Shown here piece after piece: positions 18,502 through 27,522 of a stretch of DNA of 64,000 nucleotides. Location: contig CAWHCT010000005.1 of assembly GCA_963827785.1 (NCBI GenBank), forward strand, positions 1-64,000, given 5' to 3'. The translations under genes and the position numbers were made by a program. The DNA comes from Site-B1 sp963827785. Lineage in GTDB: Bacteria; Bacteroidota; Bacteroidia; Flavobacteriales; Flavobacteriaceae. Each line of letters starts with the position of its first letter. Position 1 is the first letter of the stretch. The notes under the pieces were generated by a model. It worked only from the letters and a program-made list of their open reading frames with translations, was not told the origin of the DNA and made no database searches.

Positions 18502-19101
18502 CTATTTAAAATCGAAATCTATATCTGGTGCTTTCTCAGAACCCGGATCTGATTTATAACGAGGCATTTCCTTAAACCCGAATAATCCTGCCAAAAGTTT
18601 ACCAGGGAATTTCGTGGTGTAAATATCGTAGGTATTGACTGCCTCATTGTACCTGTCTCTGGCAACATTAATTCTGTTCTCTGTGCCTTCCAGCTGGTTT
18701 TGCAGATCCATGAAATTTTGATTGGCTTTTAATTCAGGATAAGCCTCAACGGTTACCAATAATCTTGATAAAGCCCCGCTTAAACCACTTTGAGCTTCCT
18801 GAAAAGCTGCCATATTCTCCGGAGTAAGATTTGTAGGATCAATAGTAGTTGAGGTTGCTTTAGCACGAGCCTCAATAACAGCTGTAAGCGTAGATTTTTC
18901 AAAATCGGCTGCTCCCTGAACCGTTTTAACTAGATTACCGATAAGGTCGTTTCTTCGTTGATAGGAACTTTCAACATTGGACCATGCTGTTTTAGCATTT
19001 GCTTCGTAAGTAACGGCATTGTTGTTGAATCCAACTGCCCAGTTGTAAATTCCAAAAACAATTACAACGATAATAATTAAAGGAATAAGCCATTTTTTCA
19101 T
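18502..19101 (-). CDS. LemA family membrane protein
   Basis: A 199-residue LemA family protein. One N-terminal membrane helix (residues 4-22, LIPLIIIVVIVFGIYNWAV) is followed by a helical-bundle domain with the family core TAWSNVESSYQRRNDLIGNL near residues 43-62 and an alpha-helical C-terminal part ending in a Pro-rich stretch. The biochemical role is unknown. Gene order with a MerR regulator upstream and two TPM genes downstream is a recurrent arrangement. Confidence 0.93.
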   Translation of the reverse strand: MKKWLIPLIIIVVIVFGIYNWAVGFNNNAVTYEANAKTAWSNVESSYQRRNDLIGNLVKTVQGAADFEKSTLTAVIEARAKATSTTIDPTNLTPENMAAFQEAQSGLSGALSRLLVTVEAYPELKANQNFMDLQNQLEGTENRINVARDRYNEAVNTYDIYTTKFPGKLLAGLFGFKEMPRYKSDPGSEKAPDIDFDFK

Positions 19102-19113
19102 CTTGTTAGTTTT

Positions 19114-19443
19114 TTAAAGGTGTTTTTTTATTTTTATCAGTTGATTTTTGACAGCCTCTAATTTACGAATAATCTCAAAATTATTAAGGGCTTTGTGCCT
19201 TTCTTCTTTAAGATGAGTTTTAGCCCCTTCCAATGTAAAACCACGCTCTTTAACAAGATGGTAAATAAACTGAAGATTTTTTATATCCTCCTGAGTGAAT
19301 TTTCTGTTTCCTTTGGCATTTTTTTTAGGTTTAAGGACATCGAATTCCTTCTCCCAAAATCGAATTAATGAAGAATTTACATCAAAAGCTTTGGCTACTT
19401 CGCCAATGTTATAATATCGTTTTTCCGGCAGATCAATGTACAT
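19114..19443 (-). CDS. MerR family transcriptional regulator
   Basis: A 109-residue MerR-type DNA-binding protein. The winged helix-turn-helix is at about residues 9-75 (YYNIGEVAKAFDVNSSLIRF, then KGNRKFTQEDIKNL), followed by a short coiled coil. There is no C-terminal effector domain, so ligand sensing is not evident. It is 1 bp downstream of the M23 peptidase gene and 12 bp upstream of LemA, inside one operon. Confidence 0.92.
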   Translation of the reverse strand: MYIDLPEKRYYNIGEVAKAFDVNSSLIRFWEKEFDVLKPKKNAKGNRKFTQEDIKNLQFIYHLVKERGFTLEGAKTHLKEERHKALNNFEIIRKLEAVKNQLIKIKKHL

Positions 19444-19444
19444 A

Positions 19445-20416
19445 TTAATCTAATGATTGATTTTCAACAGATGCGCGCTGAAGCAATTCGTTAAATTCTT
19501 CCGCAGTTAAACTTCCGTAATAAAAATTAAGCGGATTGATACGCTCTTTATCCTTAAAAACCTCATAGTGTAGGTGAGGTGCCTGAGATCGGCCTGTACT
19601 ACCTACAAAACCAATGATGTCCCCTCTCTTAACTTTTTGGTTCTTTTTTACATTGTATTTATATAAGTGAGCATATAAACTAATGTACCCATAACCATGA
19701 TCTATTCTAATATGATTTCCATATCCGGCGGCTCTGTTATCGGCTCTTGTGACAACACCATCACCTGTGGCATATATTGGAGTTCCTCTGGGTGAAGTGA
19801 AATCCATCCCATAATGAAACTTTCGTGCCTTGGTGAAAGGGTCAATTCTGTACCCAAAACCTGAAGCCATTCGCTTAAGATCTTCATTTTTTACCGGTTG
19901 AATTGCAGGAATGGTTGCCAGAAATTTTTCTTTATCCTCTGCAAGTTTGGCTATTTCGTCCAGAGATTTTGATTGAACCACAATCTGTTTTTGTAAAATA
20001 TCCATTCTCTTATTGGACTCGATGATCAGTTTGGAGTTGTCAAACCCTTCCAGGTCCTTATAGCGGTTTATACCACCAAAACCGGCTCTCCTTTGTTCTT
20101 CGGGGATCGGATTTGCTTCAAAATAAAGTCTGTAAATATTATTATCTCTGTCCTCTACATTGGTCAGAACTTTTTCTGCTTCAGCCATTTTTTTATTCAA
20201 CAACACATATTGCAACTCCATATTCTTCAGTTCCCTTTTCAGGGCTTTTTCCTTTGGAGATTCAATATACTGGCTTGCTATAAAAACAAATATAAAACCG
20301 AATAAGGCTGAACCAAGTAAGAACGCAAAAGCATATTTTATTGTATTCCGTTTTTTACGCTCTATTTTTCTATAAGAGAGGGTTTCAGAATCGTAATAAT
20401 ATTTTATCTTACTCAT
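19445..20416 (-). CDS. M23 family metallopeptidase
   Basis: A 323-residue membrane-anchored LytM/M23 endopeptidase acting on peptidoglycan cross-links. Residues about 25-50 form the membrane helix, and 55-175 a coiled-coil region. The catalytic domain has the zinc ligands in HYGMDFTSPRGTPIYA (HxxxD, residues about 202-206) and HLHYEVFKD (about 283-285). The ligand set is complete, so it is probably active rather than an EnvC-like activator. First gene of the five-gene operon. Confidence 0.94.
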   Translation of the reverse strand: MSKIKYYYDSETLSYRKIERKKRNTIKYAFAFLLGSALFGFIFVFIASQYIESPKEKALKRELKNMELQYVLLNKKMAEAEKVLTNVEDRDNNIYRLYFEANPIPEEQRRAGFGGINRYKDLEGFDNSKLIIESNKRMDILQKQIVVQSKSLDEIAKLAEDKEKFLATIPAIQPVKNEDLKRMASGFGYRIDPFTKARKFHYGMDFTSPRGTPIYATGDGVVTRADNRAAGYGNHIRIDHGYGYISLYAHLYKYNVKKNQKVKRGDIIGFVGSTGRSQAPHLHYEVFKDKERINPLNFYYGSLTAEEFNELLQRASVENQSLD

Positions 20417-20719
20417 TAATTTGCCTATTTTTGCTGCTTACAGAACTATGTTGTTTTTTGAATATTATGAATCCAGAACGAACAAACCTACAAAAATATT
20501 ATCATAACTATTTACGATAGTAATCATAATAATGGTTTAAATCAACCAAGAATTAAAATAGATTTGTAGCGTAAATATAAAAATTGTTTTGCATTAATAG
20601 TAATTTAACTGGTTAAGCTTGATTTAATTTACCATGTGGGTTGTAATTTCAAGGGTTATTTTAGCACAGAAATGCAAAAAGACACGATAAAAATAATATA
20701 GTATATTTAAAATAAATAG
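20417..20719. other. Divergent spacer between M23 gene and alaS
   Basis: A 303-bp AT-rich region between divergent genes. No gene, tRNA-like fold or good TAnnTTTG element is seen; promoters for both sides must lie here. Confidence 0.5.
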
Positions 20720-23332
20720 ATGAAATCTCAGGAGATACGCTCAAAATTTTTAGAATTTTTTAAAAGCAAACAGCACCTTATTGTGTCATCGGCTCCAATG
20801 GTACTAAAAGATGATCCTACCTTGATGTTTGTAAATTCGGGAATGGCGCCTTTTAAGGAATATTTTTTAGGAAATGCCCAGCCAAAGAAGAATCGTATTG
20901 CGGATACCCAAAAGTGTCTCAGAGTTTCAGGTAAGCATAACGATCTGGAAGAAGTAGGATATGACACTTATCATCATACCCTCTTTGAAATGCTTGGTAA
21001 CTGGAGTTTTGGTGATTATTTTAAAAAAGAAGCCATAGCCTGGGCCTGGGAGTTGCTGACTGAAGTGTACGGTATTGATAAGGATATTTTATATGTAACT
21101 GTTTTTGAAGGGGACAAAAAGGATGGTGTTGAAATGGATAAGGAGGCTTTGAATTTCTGGAAATCTATTGTTCCTGAGGACAGGATATTATTCGGAAATA
21201 AAAAAGATAATTTTTGGGAAATGGGCGAGCAGGGACCATGCGGTCCTTGCAGTGAGATCCATGTTGATATTCGGTCAAAGGAAGAAAAAGCGAAGATTTC
21301 GGGGAGGGAACTGGTCAATAAGGATCATCCGCAGGTTGTAGAGATCTGGAATCTGGTCTTTATTCAATATAACAGAAAAGCAGATGGGTCTTTGGAGAAT
21401 CTGCCCAATAAACATATTGATACCGGAATGGGATTTGAGAGACTCTGCATGGTCTTGCAAGGTGTACAATCAAATTATGATACAGATGTCTTTACACCCA
21501 TTATAAGAGAAATAGAAACAATTACCAATACAGAATACGGCAAGTCAACAGAGATAGATGTTGCTATACGTGTGATAGCCGACCATTTGAGGGCAGTGGC
21601 TTTTTCTATTGCAGACGGGCAATTACCAAGTAATACAGGGGCAGGTTATGTCATTAGAAGAATTCTTAGAAGAGCTGTTAGATATGGCTTTACATTTTTA
21701 AATAAAAAAGAACCCTTTATCTACAGATTGATCGAAGTATTGAGCGAGAAAATGGGAACTGCTTTCCCTGAACTTAAAAGTCAGAAACAATTGATCGAAA
21801 ACGTCATTAAAGAGGAAGAAGCATCCTTTTTAAGGACTCTGGACCAGGGACTTGTTTTACTTAACAGAATTGTGGAAGAATCAAAATCGAAGACAATTTC
21901 AGGTGAAAAAGCCTTCGAATTATATGATACTTATGGGTTTCCTATTGATCTGACAGCGCTTATTTTAAATGAAAAGGGATTGACACTGGATGAAAAAGGA
22001 TTTAATGAGGAATTGCAAAAACAAAAGAATCGTTCAAGGGCAGCCAGTGAAATGTCAACCGGCGACTGGACTGTTTTATCAAATGATGCAGAAGAGGAAT
22101 TCATAGGCTATGATACCCTTGAAGCTCAGGTGAGAATTACCCGTTACAGAAAAGTGACCTCCAAAAAAGATGGTGAACTGTATCAGTTGGTTTTCAATTT
22201 AACTCCTTTTTATCCTGAAGGAGGAGGGCAGGTAGGTGACAAGGGTTATTTGGAAGATGTCCATGGCGATGTAGTTTATATCATTGATACCAAAAAAGAG
22301 AACAATGTGATCATTCATTTTGCAAAGAATCTGCCAAAACATTTGAATGAATCATTTAAAGGGGTGGTAGATGCCAAGCAACGATACAGAACACAGTGCA
22401 ATCATTCAGCAACTCATCTTTTACATCAGGCTTTGAGAGAAGTGTTAGGCGATCATGTGGAGCAAAAAGGATCTGCAGTGCATTCAAAATCCTTGCGTTT
22501 TGATTTTTCACATTTCGCTAAACTGACTGCAGAAGAATTACGTGATGTGGAGAATTTCGTAAACTCCAGAATAGAAGGAAAATTACCATTACAGGAAAAC
22601 AGAAATGTTCCTATGGAACTGGCAATGAAAGAAGGCGCTATGGCTTTATTTGGCGAGAAATATGGAGATACGGTTAGAACGATCCGTTTTGGTCAATCTG
22701 TTGAACTATGTGGTGGTACCCATGTTAAAAACACAGCTGATATATGGCATTTCAAGATCGTGTCAGAAAGTGCCATTGCATCTGGAATAAGACGTATTGA
22801 GGCCATTACCAATGATGCTGTTAAGGATTTCTATTTTGAAAACAACAGGGCTTATTTTGAAATGAGAGATCTTCTGAACAATGCTAAAGAACCGGTTAAG
22901 GCCTTGCAAAACCTGCAGGAAGAGAATGCAAGTTTAAAGAAGCAAATTGAAACCTTGTTAAAAGACAAAGCCAAAAACCTTAAAGGTGATCTTAAAAATG
23001 AATTTGAGGATATAAATGGCGTTAACTTTTTAGCTAAGAAAGTAGATTTGGATGCCTCCGGCATGAAAGATCTGTGCTTTAGTCTGGGAAGTGAGAATAA
23101 TAATCTTTTTATTTTGTTTGGATCAGAACAGGACGGTAAAGCCTTTTTGACCTGCTACATTTCAAAAGAGCTGGTGGCAGATAAAAACTTAAATGCGGGA
23201 AAAGTTGTTCGAGAACTGGGTAAACATATACACGGTGGTGGTGGAGGCCAACCTTTCTTTGCGACTGCTGGAGGTAAAAACCCTGAAGGTATTGACAAAG
23301 CTTTAAAAGAGGCGATAAACTATTTGAAATAA
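20720..23332 (+). CDS. alaS: Alanine-tRNA ligase
   Basis: An 870-residue class II alanyl-tRNA synthetase. The catalytic core occupies about 1-440 (MKSQEIRSKFLEFFKSKQH, CLRVSGKHNDLEEVG, HTLFEMLGNWSFGDYF). The editing domain has the zinc/catalytic motifs CNHSATHLLHQALRE near residue 560 and CGGTHVKNT near 665. The C-terminal DHHA1 domain ends with GGGGGQPFFATAGG. Length is normal. The stop codon directly abuts an inserted repeat-flanked cassette, and the last bases AAATAA are repeated on its far side. Confidence 0.98.
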   Translation: MKSQEIRSKFLEFFKSKQHLIVSSAPMVLKDDPTLMFVNSGMAPFKEYFLGNAQPKKNRIADTQKCLRVSGKHNDLEEVGYDTYHHTLFEMLGNWSFGDYFKKEAIAWAWELLTEVYGIDKDILYVTVFEGDKKDGVEMDKEALNFWKSIVPEDRILFGNKKDNFWEMGEQGPCGPCSEIHVDIRSKEEKAKISGRELVNKDHPQVVEIWNLVFIQYNRKADGSLENLPNKHIDTGMGFERLCMVLQGVQSNYDTDVFTPIIREIETITNTEYGKSTEIDVAIRVIADHLRAVAFSIADGQLPSNTGAGYVIRRILRRAVRYGFTFLNKKEPFIYRLIEVLSEKMGTAFPELKSQKQLIENVIKEEEASFLRTLDQGLVLLNRIVEESKSKTISGEKAFELYDTYGFPIDLTALILNEKGLTLDEKGFNEELQKQKNRSRAASEMSTGDWTVLSNDAEEEFIGYDTLEAQVRITRYRKVTSKKDGELYQLVFNLTPFYPEGGGQVGDKGYLEDVHGDVVYIIDTKKENNVIIHFAKNLPKHLNESFKGVVDAKQRYRTQCNHSATHLLHQALREVLGDHVEQKGSAVHSKSLRFDFSHFAKLTAEELRDVENFVNSRIEGKLPLQENRNVPMELAMKEGAMALFGEKYGDTVRTIRFGQSVELCGGTHVKNTADIWHFKIVSESAIASGIRRIEAITNDAVKDFYFENNRAYFEMRDLLNNAKEPVKALQNLQEENASLKKQIETLLKDKAKNLKGDLKNEFEDINGVNFLAKKVDLDASGMKDLCFSLGSENNNLFILFGSEQDGKAFLTCYISKELVADKNLNAGKVVRELGKHIHGGGGGQPFFATAGGKNPEGIDKALKEAINYLK

Positions 23333-23358
23333 TCTCGCAAAGACGCAGAGTCGCAAAG
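23333..23358 (+). repeat. Left terminal inverted repeat of GxxExxY cassette
   Basis: TCTCGCAAAGACGCAGAG then TCGCAAAG. It matches the reverse complement of 23755-23780 in about 21 of 26 positions. The arm itself consists of 8-bp units (CGCAAAGA, CGCAGAGT, CGCAAAG). Confidence 0.75.
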
Positions 23359-23366
23359 TTTAACTG

Positions 23367-23744
23367 ATGACTGAAAACGAAATCTCAAAAATAATAGTAG
23401 ATAAGTGTTATCAAATTCATGTTGAACTAGGTCCAGGTTTGTTGGAATCAGTTTATGAAGAAATTTTATATTTTGAATTAAAGCAGGAAGGACTAAAAGT
23501 TGAGCGGCAAAAAGGCTTGCCGGTTACCTACAAAGGATTAGAAATGAATATTGGATTTCGAGCAGATATTATTGTTGAAGACAAAGTAATAATTGAATTG
23601 AAATCGGTTGAGGTTCTGGCGCCAGTTCATCCAAAACAATTATTAACTTATTTGAAAATAACAAATCTAAAATTAGGATTGCTAATTAATTTTAATGAAA
23701 GTTTAATAAAAAATGGCATTACCAGAATAGTTAATAATCTGTAA
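23367..23744 (+). CDS. GxxExxY protein (PD-(D/E)xK-like fold)
   Basis: A 125-residue GxxExxY family protein. The naming motif is GLLESVY within residues 24-30, and a restriction-like nuclease core is suggested by FRADIIVEDKVIIELKSVE near residues 69-87 (Asp, then Glu-x-Lys). Function is unknown; a nuclease fold is inferred. It lies between inverted repeats of the CGCAAAGA type, between alaS and the GSCFA gene, an arrangement typical for this family across Bacteroidota. Start 23367 gives MTENEISKIIVDKCYQIHVE, as in relatives. Its base composition is similar to the neighbours. Confidence 0.92.
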   Translation: MTENEISKIIVDKCYQIHVELGPGLLESVYEEILYFELKQEGLKVERQKGLPVTYKGLEMNIGFRADIIVEDKVIIELKSVEVLAPVHPKQLLTYLKITNLKLGLLINFNESLIKNGITRIVNNL

Positions 23745-23750
23745 ATATCA

Positions 23751-23780
23751 GAGTCTTTGCGTCTTAGCGCCTCTGCGAGA
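23751..23780 (-). repeat. Right terminal inverted repeat of GxxExxY cassette
   Basis: Read on the minus strand this is TCTCGCAGAGGCGCTAAG then ACGCAAAGACTC, the inverted partner of 23333-23358. It ends one base before the second AAATAA. Confidence 0.75.
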
Positions 23781-23785
23781 AAATA

Positions 23786-24736
23786 ATGAAACTTCAAACC
23801 AACATAGCACTTCAAAAACAGCCACATAATTTAATAGATTATCATTCGAAAATTCTATTATTAGGTTCTTGCTTTTCTGAAAATATTGGGGATAAATTCA
23901 ATTATTTTAAGTTCAAGTCTCTTCAAAACCCTTTTGGAATTTTTTATCATCCAAAAGCAATAGAGAAATTAGTTCTCAACGCAATAAATGAAAAAAAGTA
24001 TGATGAGACAGATGTGTTTTTTCATAATGAGCGCTGGCATTGCTTTGATGCACATTCTGATTTGAGCAGTAATTCAAAGGAAAAATTATTACAGAATCTA
24101 AATGATTCAATACAAACAACGAAACAACAGATCAACGAATCCACACACATTATCTTTACACTTGGTACTGCCTGGGCTTACCGATTTATTGAAACCGATG
24201 AGATCGTGGCGAATTGCCATAAAGTTCCTCAGAAAAAGTTTTTAAAGGAAATACAGTCTGTTAAGTCAATTATTGGATCATTAAAAGCCATTATAGAATT
24301 GGTGCGATCGGTTAATCAGAAAGTTTCAATACTATTCACTGTTTCTCCGGTAAGGCATTTAAAGGATGGTTTTGTTGAAAATACACAAAGCAAATCGCAT
24401 TTAATTACCGCGATACATCAGGTCATGGGACCAAGAAACAATACCTATTATTTCCCATCCTATGAGATCATGATGGATGAATTGCGCGACTATCGGTTTT
24501 ATTCTGAAGATATGGTTCATCCTTCAAAGATAGCCGTAGAACACATTTGGCAGCGCTTTCAATCAGTTTGGATATCATCAGATGCTGGTAAAATAATACA
24601 GGAAGTCGAATCAGTACAAAAAGCTTTAGAACATAGACCATTTAATCTTGAAAGCGAACAATACAGGGCTTTTCTTGAAAAATTAGAATTGCAAATGCAT
24701 GAATTAAAAAAGAAGATCCCTCATATCAAATTCTGA
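23786..24736 (+). CDS. GSCFA domain protein
   Basis: A 316-residue GSCFA-domain protein, named for its motif, seen here as LLGSCFSENIGDKFNYFKF (residues about 28-46). The family belongs to SGNH-type hydrolases; the motif Ser would be the nucleophile, and DMVHPSKIAVEHIW near residue 248 supplies the Asp-x-x-His pair. Substrate unknown. There is no signal peptide. Its ATG overlaps the presumed duplicated AAATAA of the upstream cassette; without the cassette it would overlap the alaS stop codon as TAATG. Confidence 0.92.
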   Translation: MKLQTNIALQKQPHNLIDYHSKILLLGSCFSENIGDKFNYFKFKSLQNPFGIFYHPKAIEKLVLNAINEKKYDETDVFFHNERWHCFDAHSDLSSNSKEKLLQNLNDSIQTTKQQINESTHIIFTLGTAWAYRFIETDEIVANCHKVPQKKFLKEIQSVKSIIGSLKAIIELVRSVNQKVSILFTVSPVRHLKDGFVENTQSKSHLITAIHQVMGPRNNTYYFPSYEIMMDELRDYRFYSEDMVHPSKIAVEHIWQRFQSVWISSDAGKIIQEVESVQKALEHRPFNLESEQYRAFLEKLELQMHELKKKIPHIKF

Positions 24737-24811
24737 AATACATTTCAACTAATTTAGTAGCTACTGGTCGAAAAAAAAGAAGAATCAATATTTTTAGTAG
24801 TAAATTCGGTA

Positions 24812-24831
24812 TGCTATTAATCAATTTTTAA
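24812..24831 (+). repeat. Dispersed 20-bp intergenic repeat, copy 2
   Basis: TGCTATTAATCAATTTTTAA, identical to 13345-13364, about 120 bp upstream of the DUF4230 gene. Confidence 0.5.
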
Positions 24832-24950
24832 GAAAAGCATCAGTTACTCGTATCTTGTATTTCAAGTGTCATTGGTACTGATGCTTTTTTATTTCCTCTA
24901 CTTCCTGATTCTTATAATCAATTTTAATAACTTTCCATAAAATTAGTACT

Positions 24951-25577
24951 ATGCGAAAAATTCTTTTTGGAGTTATTCTTACATTGATAATCCTTTTCAG
25001 CTTCAAATATTGTGAAGATAAAAAAGAGGATAAAATAGTGCTTCAGGAAAATTCTTTATTGATACAGGAGCAACTTAAGAATGTTGGTAAATTGATAGTT
25101 ACTGAAGGTCATTTTAGTGAGGTATTCAATTACAGGAATTCAAAAGAAATTTTTGGGGAGTATTTCACATCTGAAAAGAAAGCACTTGTAGTTGTTAATG
25201 CTGATGTTACTGTTGCCTATGACTTAAGTAAAATAGAATATAAAATTGACGAAGCTTCTAAAACGCTCAGAATAACCAATATACCAACGGAAGAGATAAC
25301 CATCAATCCGGATTTTGAATATTATGATGTGCAGGCCGATTTTTTGAATCCTTTTGAAGCACAGGATTATAACAAGATAAAAGAAACGGTTAAAAAATCG
25401 CTAATGAAAAAAGTTGAAAACTCTACTTTAAAAACAAATGCCAAAAACAGATTGATCAGTGAGTTGTCAAAGTTTTATATTCTTACCAATTCTTTGGGAT
25501 GGACTCTGCAATATAACGATAACCCAATTAAAAGTCTGGAGGAGCTAAACAACCAGACTTTTATTGATAATTTCTAA
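24951..25577 (+). CDS. DUF4230 domain protein
   Basis: A 208-residue protein with an N-terminal membrane anchor (MRKILFGVILTLIILFSFKY) followed by a DUF4230 domain (about 35-205). The family motif region appears as VGKLIVTEGHFSEVFNYRNS and VVNADVTVAYDLSKIEY. Function unknown; location is the periplasmic face of the inner membrane. Its 3' end overlaps the convergent hydroxylase gene by 33 bp. Confidence 0.88.
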   Translation: MRKILFGVILTLIILFSFKYCEDKKEDKIVLQENSLLIQEQLKNVGKLIVTEGHFSEVFNYRNSKEIFGEYFTSEKKALVVVNADVTVAYDLSKIEYKIDEASKTLRITNIPTEEITINPDFEYYDVQADFLNPFEAQDYNKIKETVKKSLMKKVENSTLKTNAKNRLISELSKFYILTNSLGWTLQYNDNPIKSLEELNNQTFIDNF

Positions 25578-27305
25578 TCCGCCGTCAATCAAATGACCAA
25601 CTTCAGGATTATTCCGTTTGACCGATTCTAAATGGACCAGAATACTATTACAGAGTTCCTTTTCGCTGCCTTTAAAAGCGAGTTCATATAATTCAACGGA
25701 TAATAGCCAGTCTTGAGAATGTTTATCAATAAGCTGATCCAGAACTTTGGTTCGTGAAATGGTTTTATTTTTTCCTTCTCTGTAATCCCTTACCTGTTGA
25801 TAAAGACTTTCCAGCTCCTTGCGCTGTTGAGATCTTTCTGCATGAATGGTCTTACTTGATGGTACATGCGTGATCAAATTAAAGCTATTTAAGTCCGCTG
25901 GTCCCGAAAATGCAGATACCACTTCCTTGCCAACAGCCATATCATAGGTTCCCCATTCCGGTTTGAACAACACTGTCTCTCTGTGAGAGACCATGCAATC
26001 TTTAAAACTGATCAATATTATCTTCCCCTGAAGGTTTCTTTTGCCGGTAATAATTTCTCCCTTAACTTTTATTCCGCCTTCAAATTCAAGTTCAATGATC
26101 TTCCCTTCATAAATGTCATAGGCATTTAAATCACGAGGGCTCATATCCTCAATAGCTAAGTTGATGCCTTTCAATTTCCCTATTGGGCTTCCAAATCCAT
26201 CTGAATGATGTTTTATGCCGTGACCCACCAATTCTTTTTCCCTGTATGCCAATGCTGTTTCACCTTTGGTTTGTAAATATATTGGATGTCCATGGTCTTC
26301 AATTACTTTATTGAATACTCCAGAGATCTGTAATCCCGTGCTTAGTTCAACAGTGCCCAAAGCATCCGATTGTATTAGTTTTTTAATGCCTTCCAATCCA
26401 CCTGTTCTCAAGGCCATGGTATTGGCAAATTCTTCCAAGACCAGACTTAAATGAGCAAAATCAGGAGTGACATATAACTGAGGCTGAGGTTTGGTAATAT
26501 CAAAATTCTGATAGGTTGCGTTGATGTCATAAGGCAGTTTTTTTACATGATCAGTCATGCACCAGGCACTTTCACCTATGGAAGACAACAATCCGGCACC
26601 ATAGATCTTTGGGTTGTCTAAAGTACCGATCAGACCATATTCCACTGTCCACCAATGCAAATTCCTTATCAGGGCCATTTCACTGGGGTCACCCATATTT
26701 TTCTGTAAATTTTCTACTTTCTTTTCCGCTTTATCAATTTCATCCTGTGGTGTATTAGGAGCTTCTTTAATTATTGATAAATAGCGAACAGCTTCATATA
26801 ACTCGTAATCTTTAGCAGATGATATGGCTTTACAGCCAATCTCTCCAAATCGTCTTAAATACTCGGCATATTCCGGATTGGCAATGATGGGAGCGTGACC
26901 CGCTCCTTCATGAATAATATCCGGAGCAGGTGTATATTCAATATGTTCCAATTGACGTATATCACTTGCTATCACCAAAACATTGTACGCTTGAAACTCC
27001 ATAAACGCATTTGGAGGAATAAATCCGTCAACGGCCACGGCAGCCCAACCAATTTCCTTTAAGATCCGGTTCATTCCATACATGTTTGGTATGTGGTCTA
27101 TTGAAATTCCGGTTTGTTTTAATCCATCCAGATAAGAACCATGAGCCACTTTACTTAAATAATCTACGTTCTTTCGCATGACGTATCTCCATACCGCCTG
27201 ATCAATGGCGGAATAGTCCTTATAATTTTGTGGTTTTATAAACTGCCGTAAATGCTTTGGCAGCCTGTTTAAAATGTCGTTTGATTCTATATTATTAAAT
27301 TCCAT
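25545..27305 (-). CDS. Aromatic amino acid hydroxylase, extended form
   Basis: A 586-residue pterin-dependent aromatic amino acid hydroxylase, most likely phenylalanine 4-hydroxylase converting phenylalanine to tyrosine. The iron site is visible: HEGAGHAPII (two His ligands, residues about 122-127) and the Glu ligand in HWWTVEYGLIGT (about 212). The catalytic domain fills about the first 330 residues. The remaining 250 residues are an extension (IDKHSQDWLLSVELYELAFK near the end) not found in the short bacterial enzymes of about 260-300 residues. It diverges from the pyruvate phosphate dikinase gene and shares its upstream region. Confidence 0.9.
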   Translation of the reverse strand: MEFNNIESNDILNRLPKHLRQFIKPQNYKDYSAIDQAVWRYVMRKNVDYLSKVAHGSYLDGLKQTGISIDHIPNMYGMNRILKEIGWAAVAVDGFIPPNAFMEFQAYNVLVIASDIRQLEHIEYTPAPDIIHEGAGHAPIIANPEYAEYLRRFGEIGCKAISSAKDYELYEAVRYLSIIKEAPNTPQDEIDKAEKKVENLQKNMGDPSEMALIRNLHWWTVEYGLIGTLDNPKIYGAGLLSSIGESAWCMTDHVKKLPYDINATYQNFDITKPQPQLYVTPDFAHLSLVLEEFANTMALRTGGLEGIKKLIQSDALGTVELSTGLQISGVFNKVIEDHGHPIYLQTKGETALAYREKELVGHGIKHHSDGFGSPIGKLKGINLAIEDMSPRDLNAYDIYEGKIIELEFEGGIKVKGEIITGKRNLQGKIILISFKDCMVSHRETVLFKPEWGTYDMAVGKEVVSAFSGPADLNSFNLITHVPSSKTIHAERSQQRKELESLYQQVRDYREGKNKTISRTKVLDQLIDKHSQDWLLSVELYELAFKGSEKELCNSILVHLESVKRNNPEVGHLIDGGLEIINKSLVV

Positions 27306-27431
27306 AATTTCTTTTCAAGACCAGTTATAAAAATACAAATTATAGTTGATATGGACTTCTCAAGCTAGTTTTTTGATGTTGATATTTTATTGAAGATATC
27401 AATAATTATTGTAACAATAGTTTCATTTTTT

Positions 27432-27448
27432 TATGACATATATCATTA
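27432..27448. promoter_or_regulatory. CRP/FNR-like palindrome upstream of ppdK
   Basis: TATGACATATATCATTA contains TGA-N6-TCA, the half-site geometry of CRP/FNR family operators. It lies 21 bp upstream of the ppdK -7 element, on the side of the divergent hydroxylase gene, so it could act on either gene. Confidence 0.4.
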
Positions 27449-27468
27449 TACCTCATAAGAATAGTCAT

Positions 27469-27476
27469 TAATTTTG
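27469..27476 (+). promoter_or_regulatory. -7 promoter element of ppdK
   Basis: TAATTTTG matches TAnnTTTG, 46 bp before the ppdK ATG. No convincing -33 element is seen, which would suit an activator-dependent promoter. Confidence 0.45.
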
Positions 27477-27522
27477 TCCAATATTTTTCAACTAAAAAAA
27501 GGTATGTATAAATTATAAAATT

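Larger units (their letters stand above)
23333..23780 (+). mobile_element. Candidate one-gene GxxExxY cassette
   Basis: A 448-bp unit bounded by imperfect inverted repeats and carrying a single gene. AAATAA flanks it on both sides (23327-23332 and 23781-23786), as a target duplication would. Removing the unit plus one AAATAA leaves AAATAATG, in which the alaS stop overlaps the GSCFA start. No transposase is encoded, so any movement would be in trans. Confidence 0.55.
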
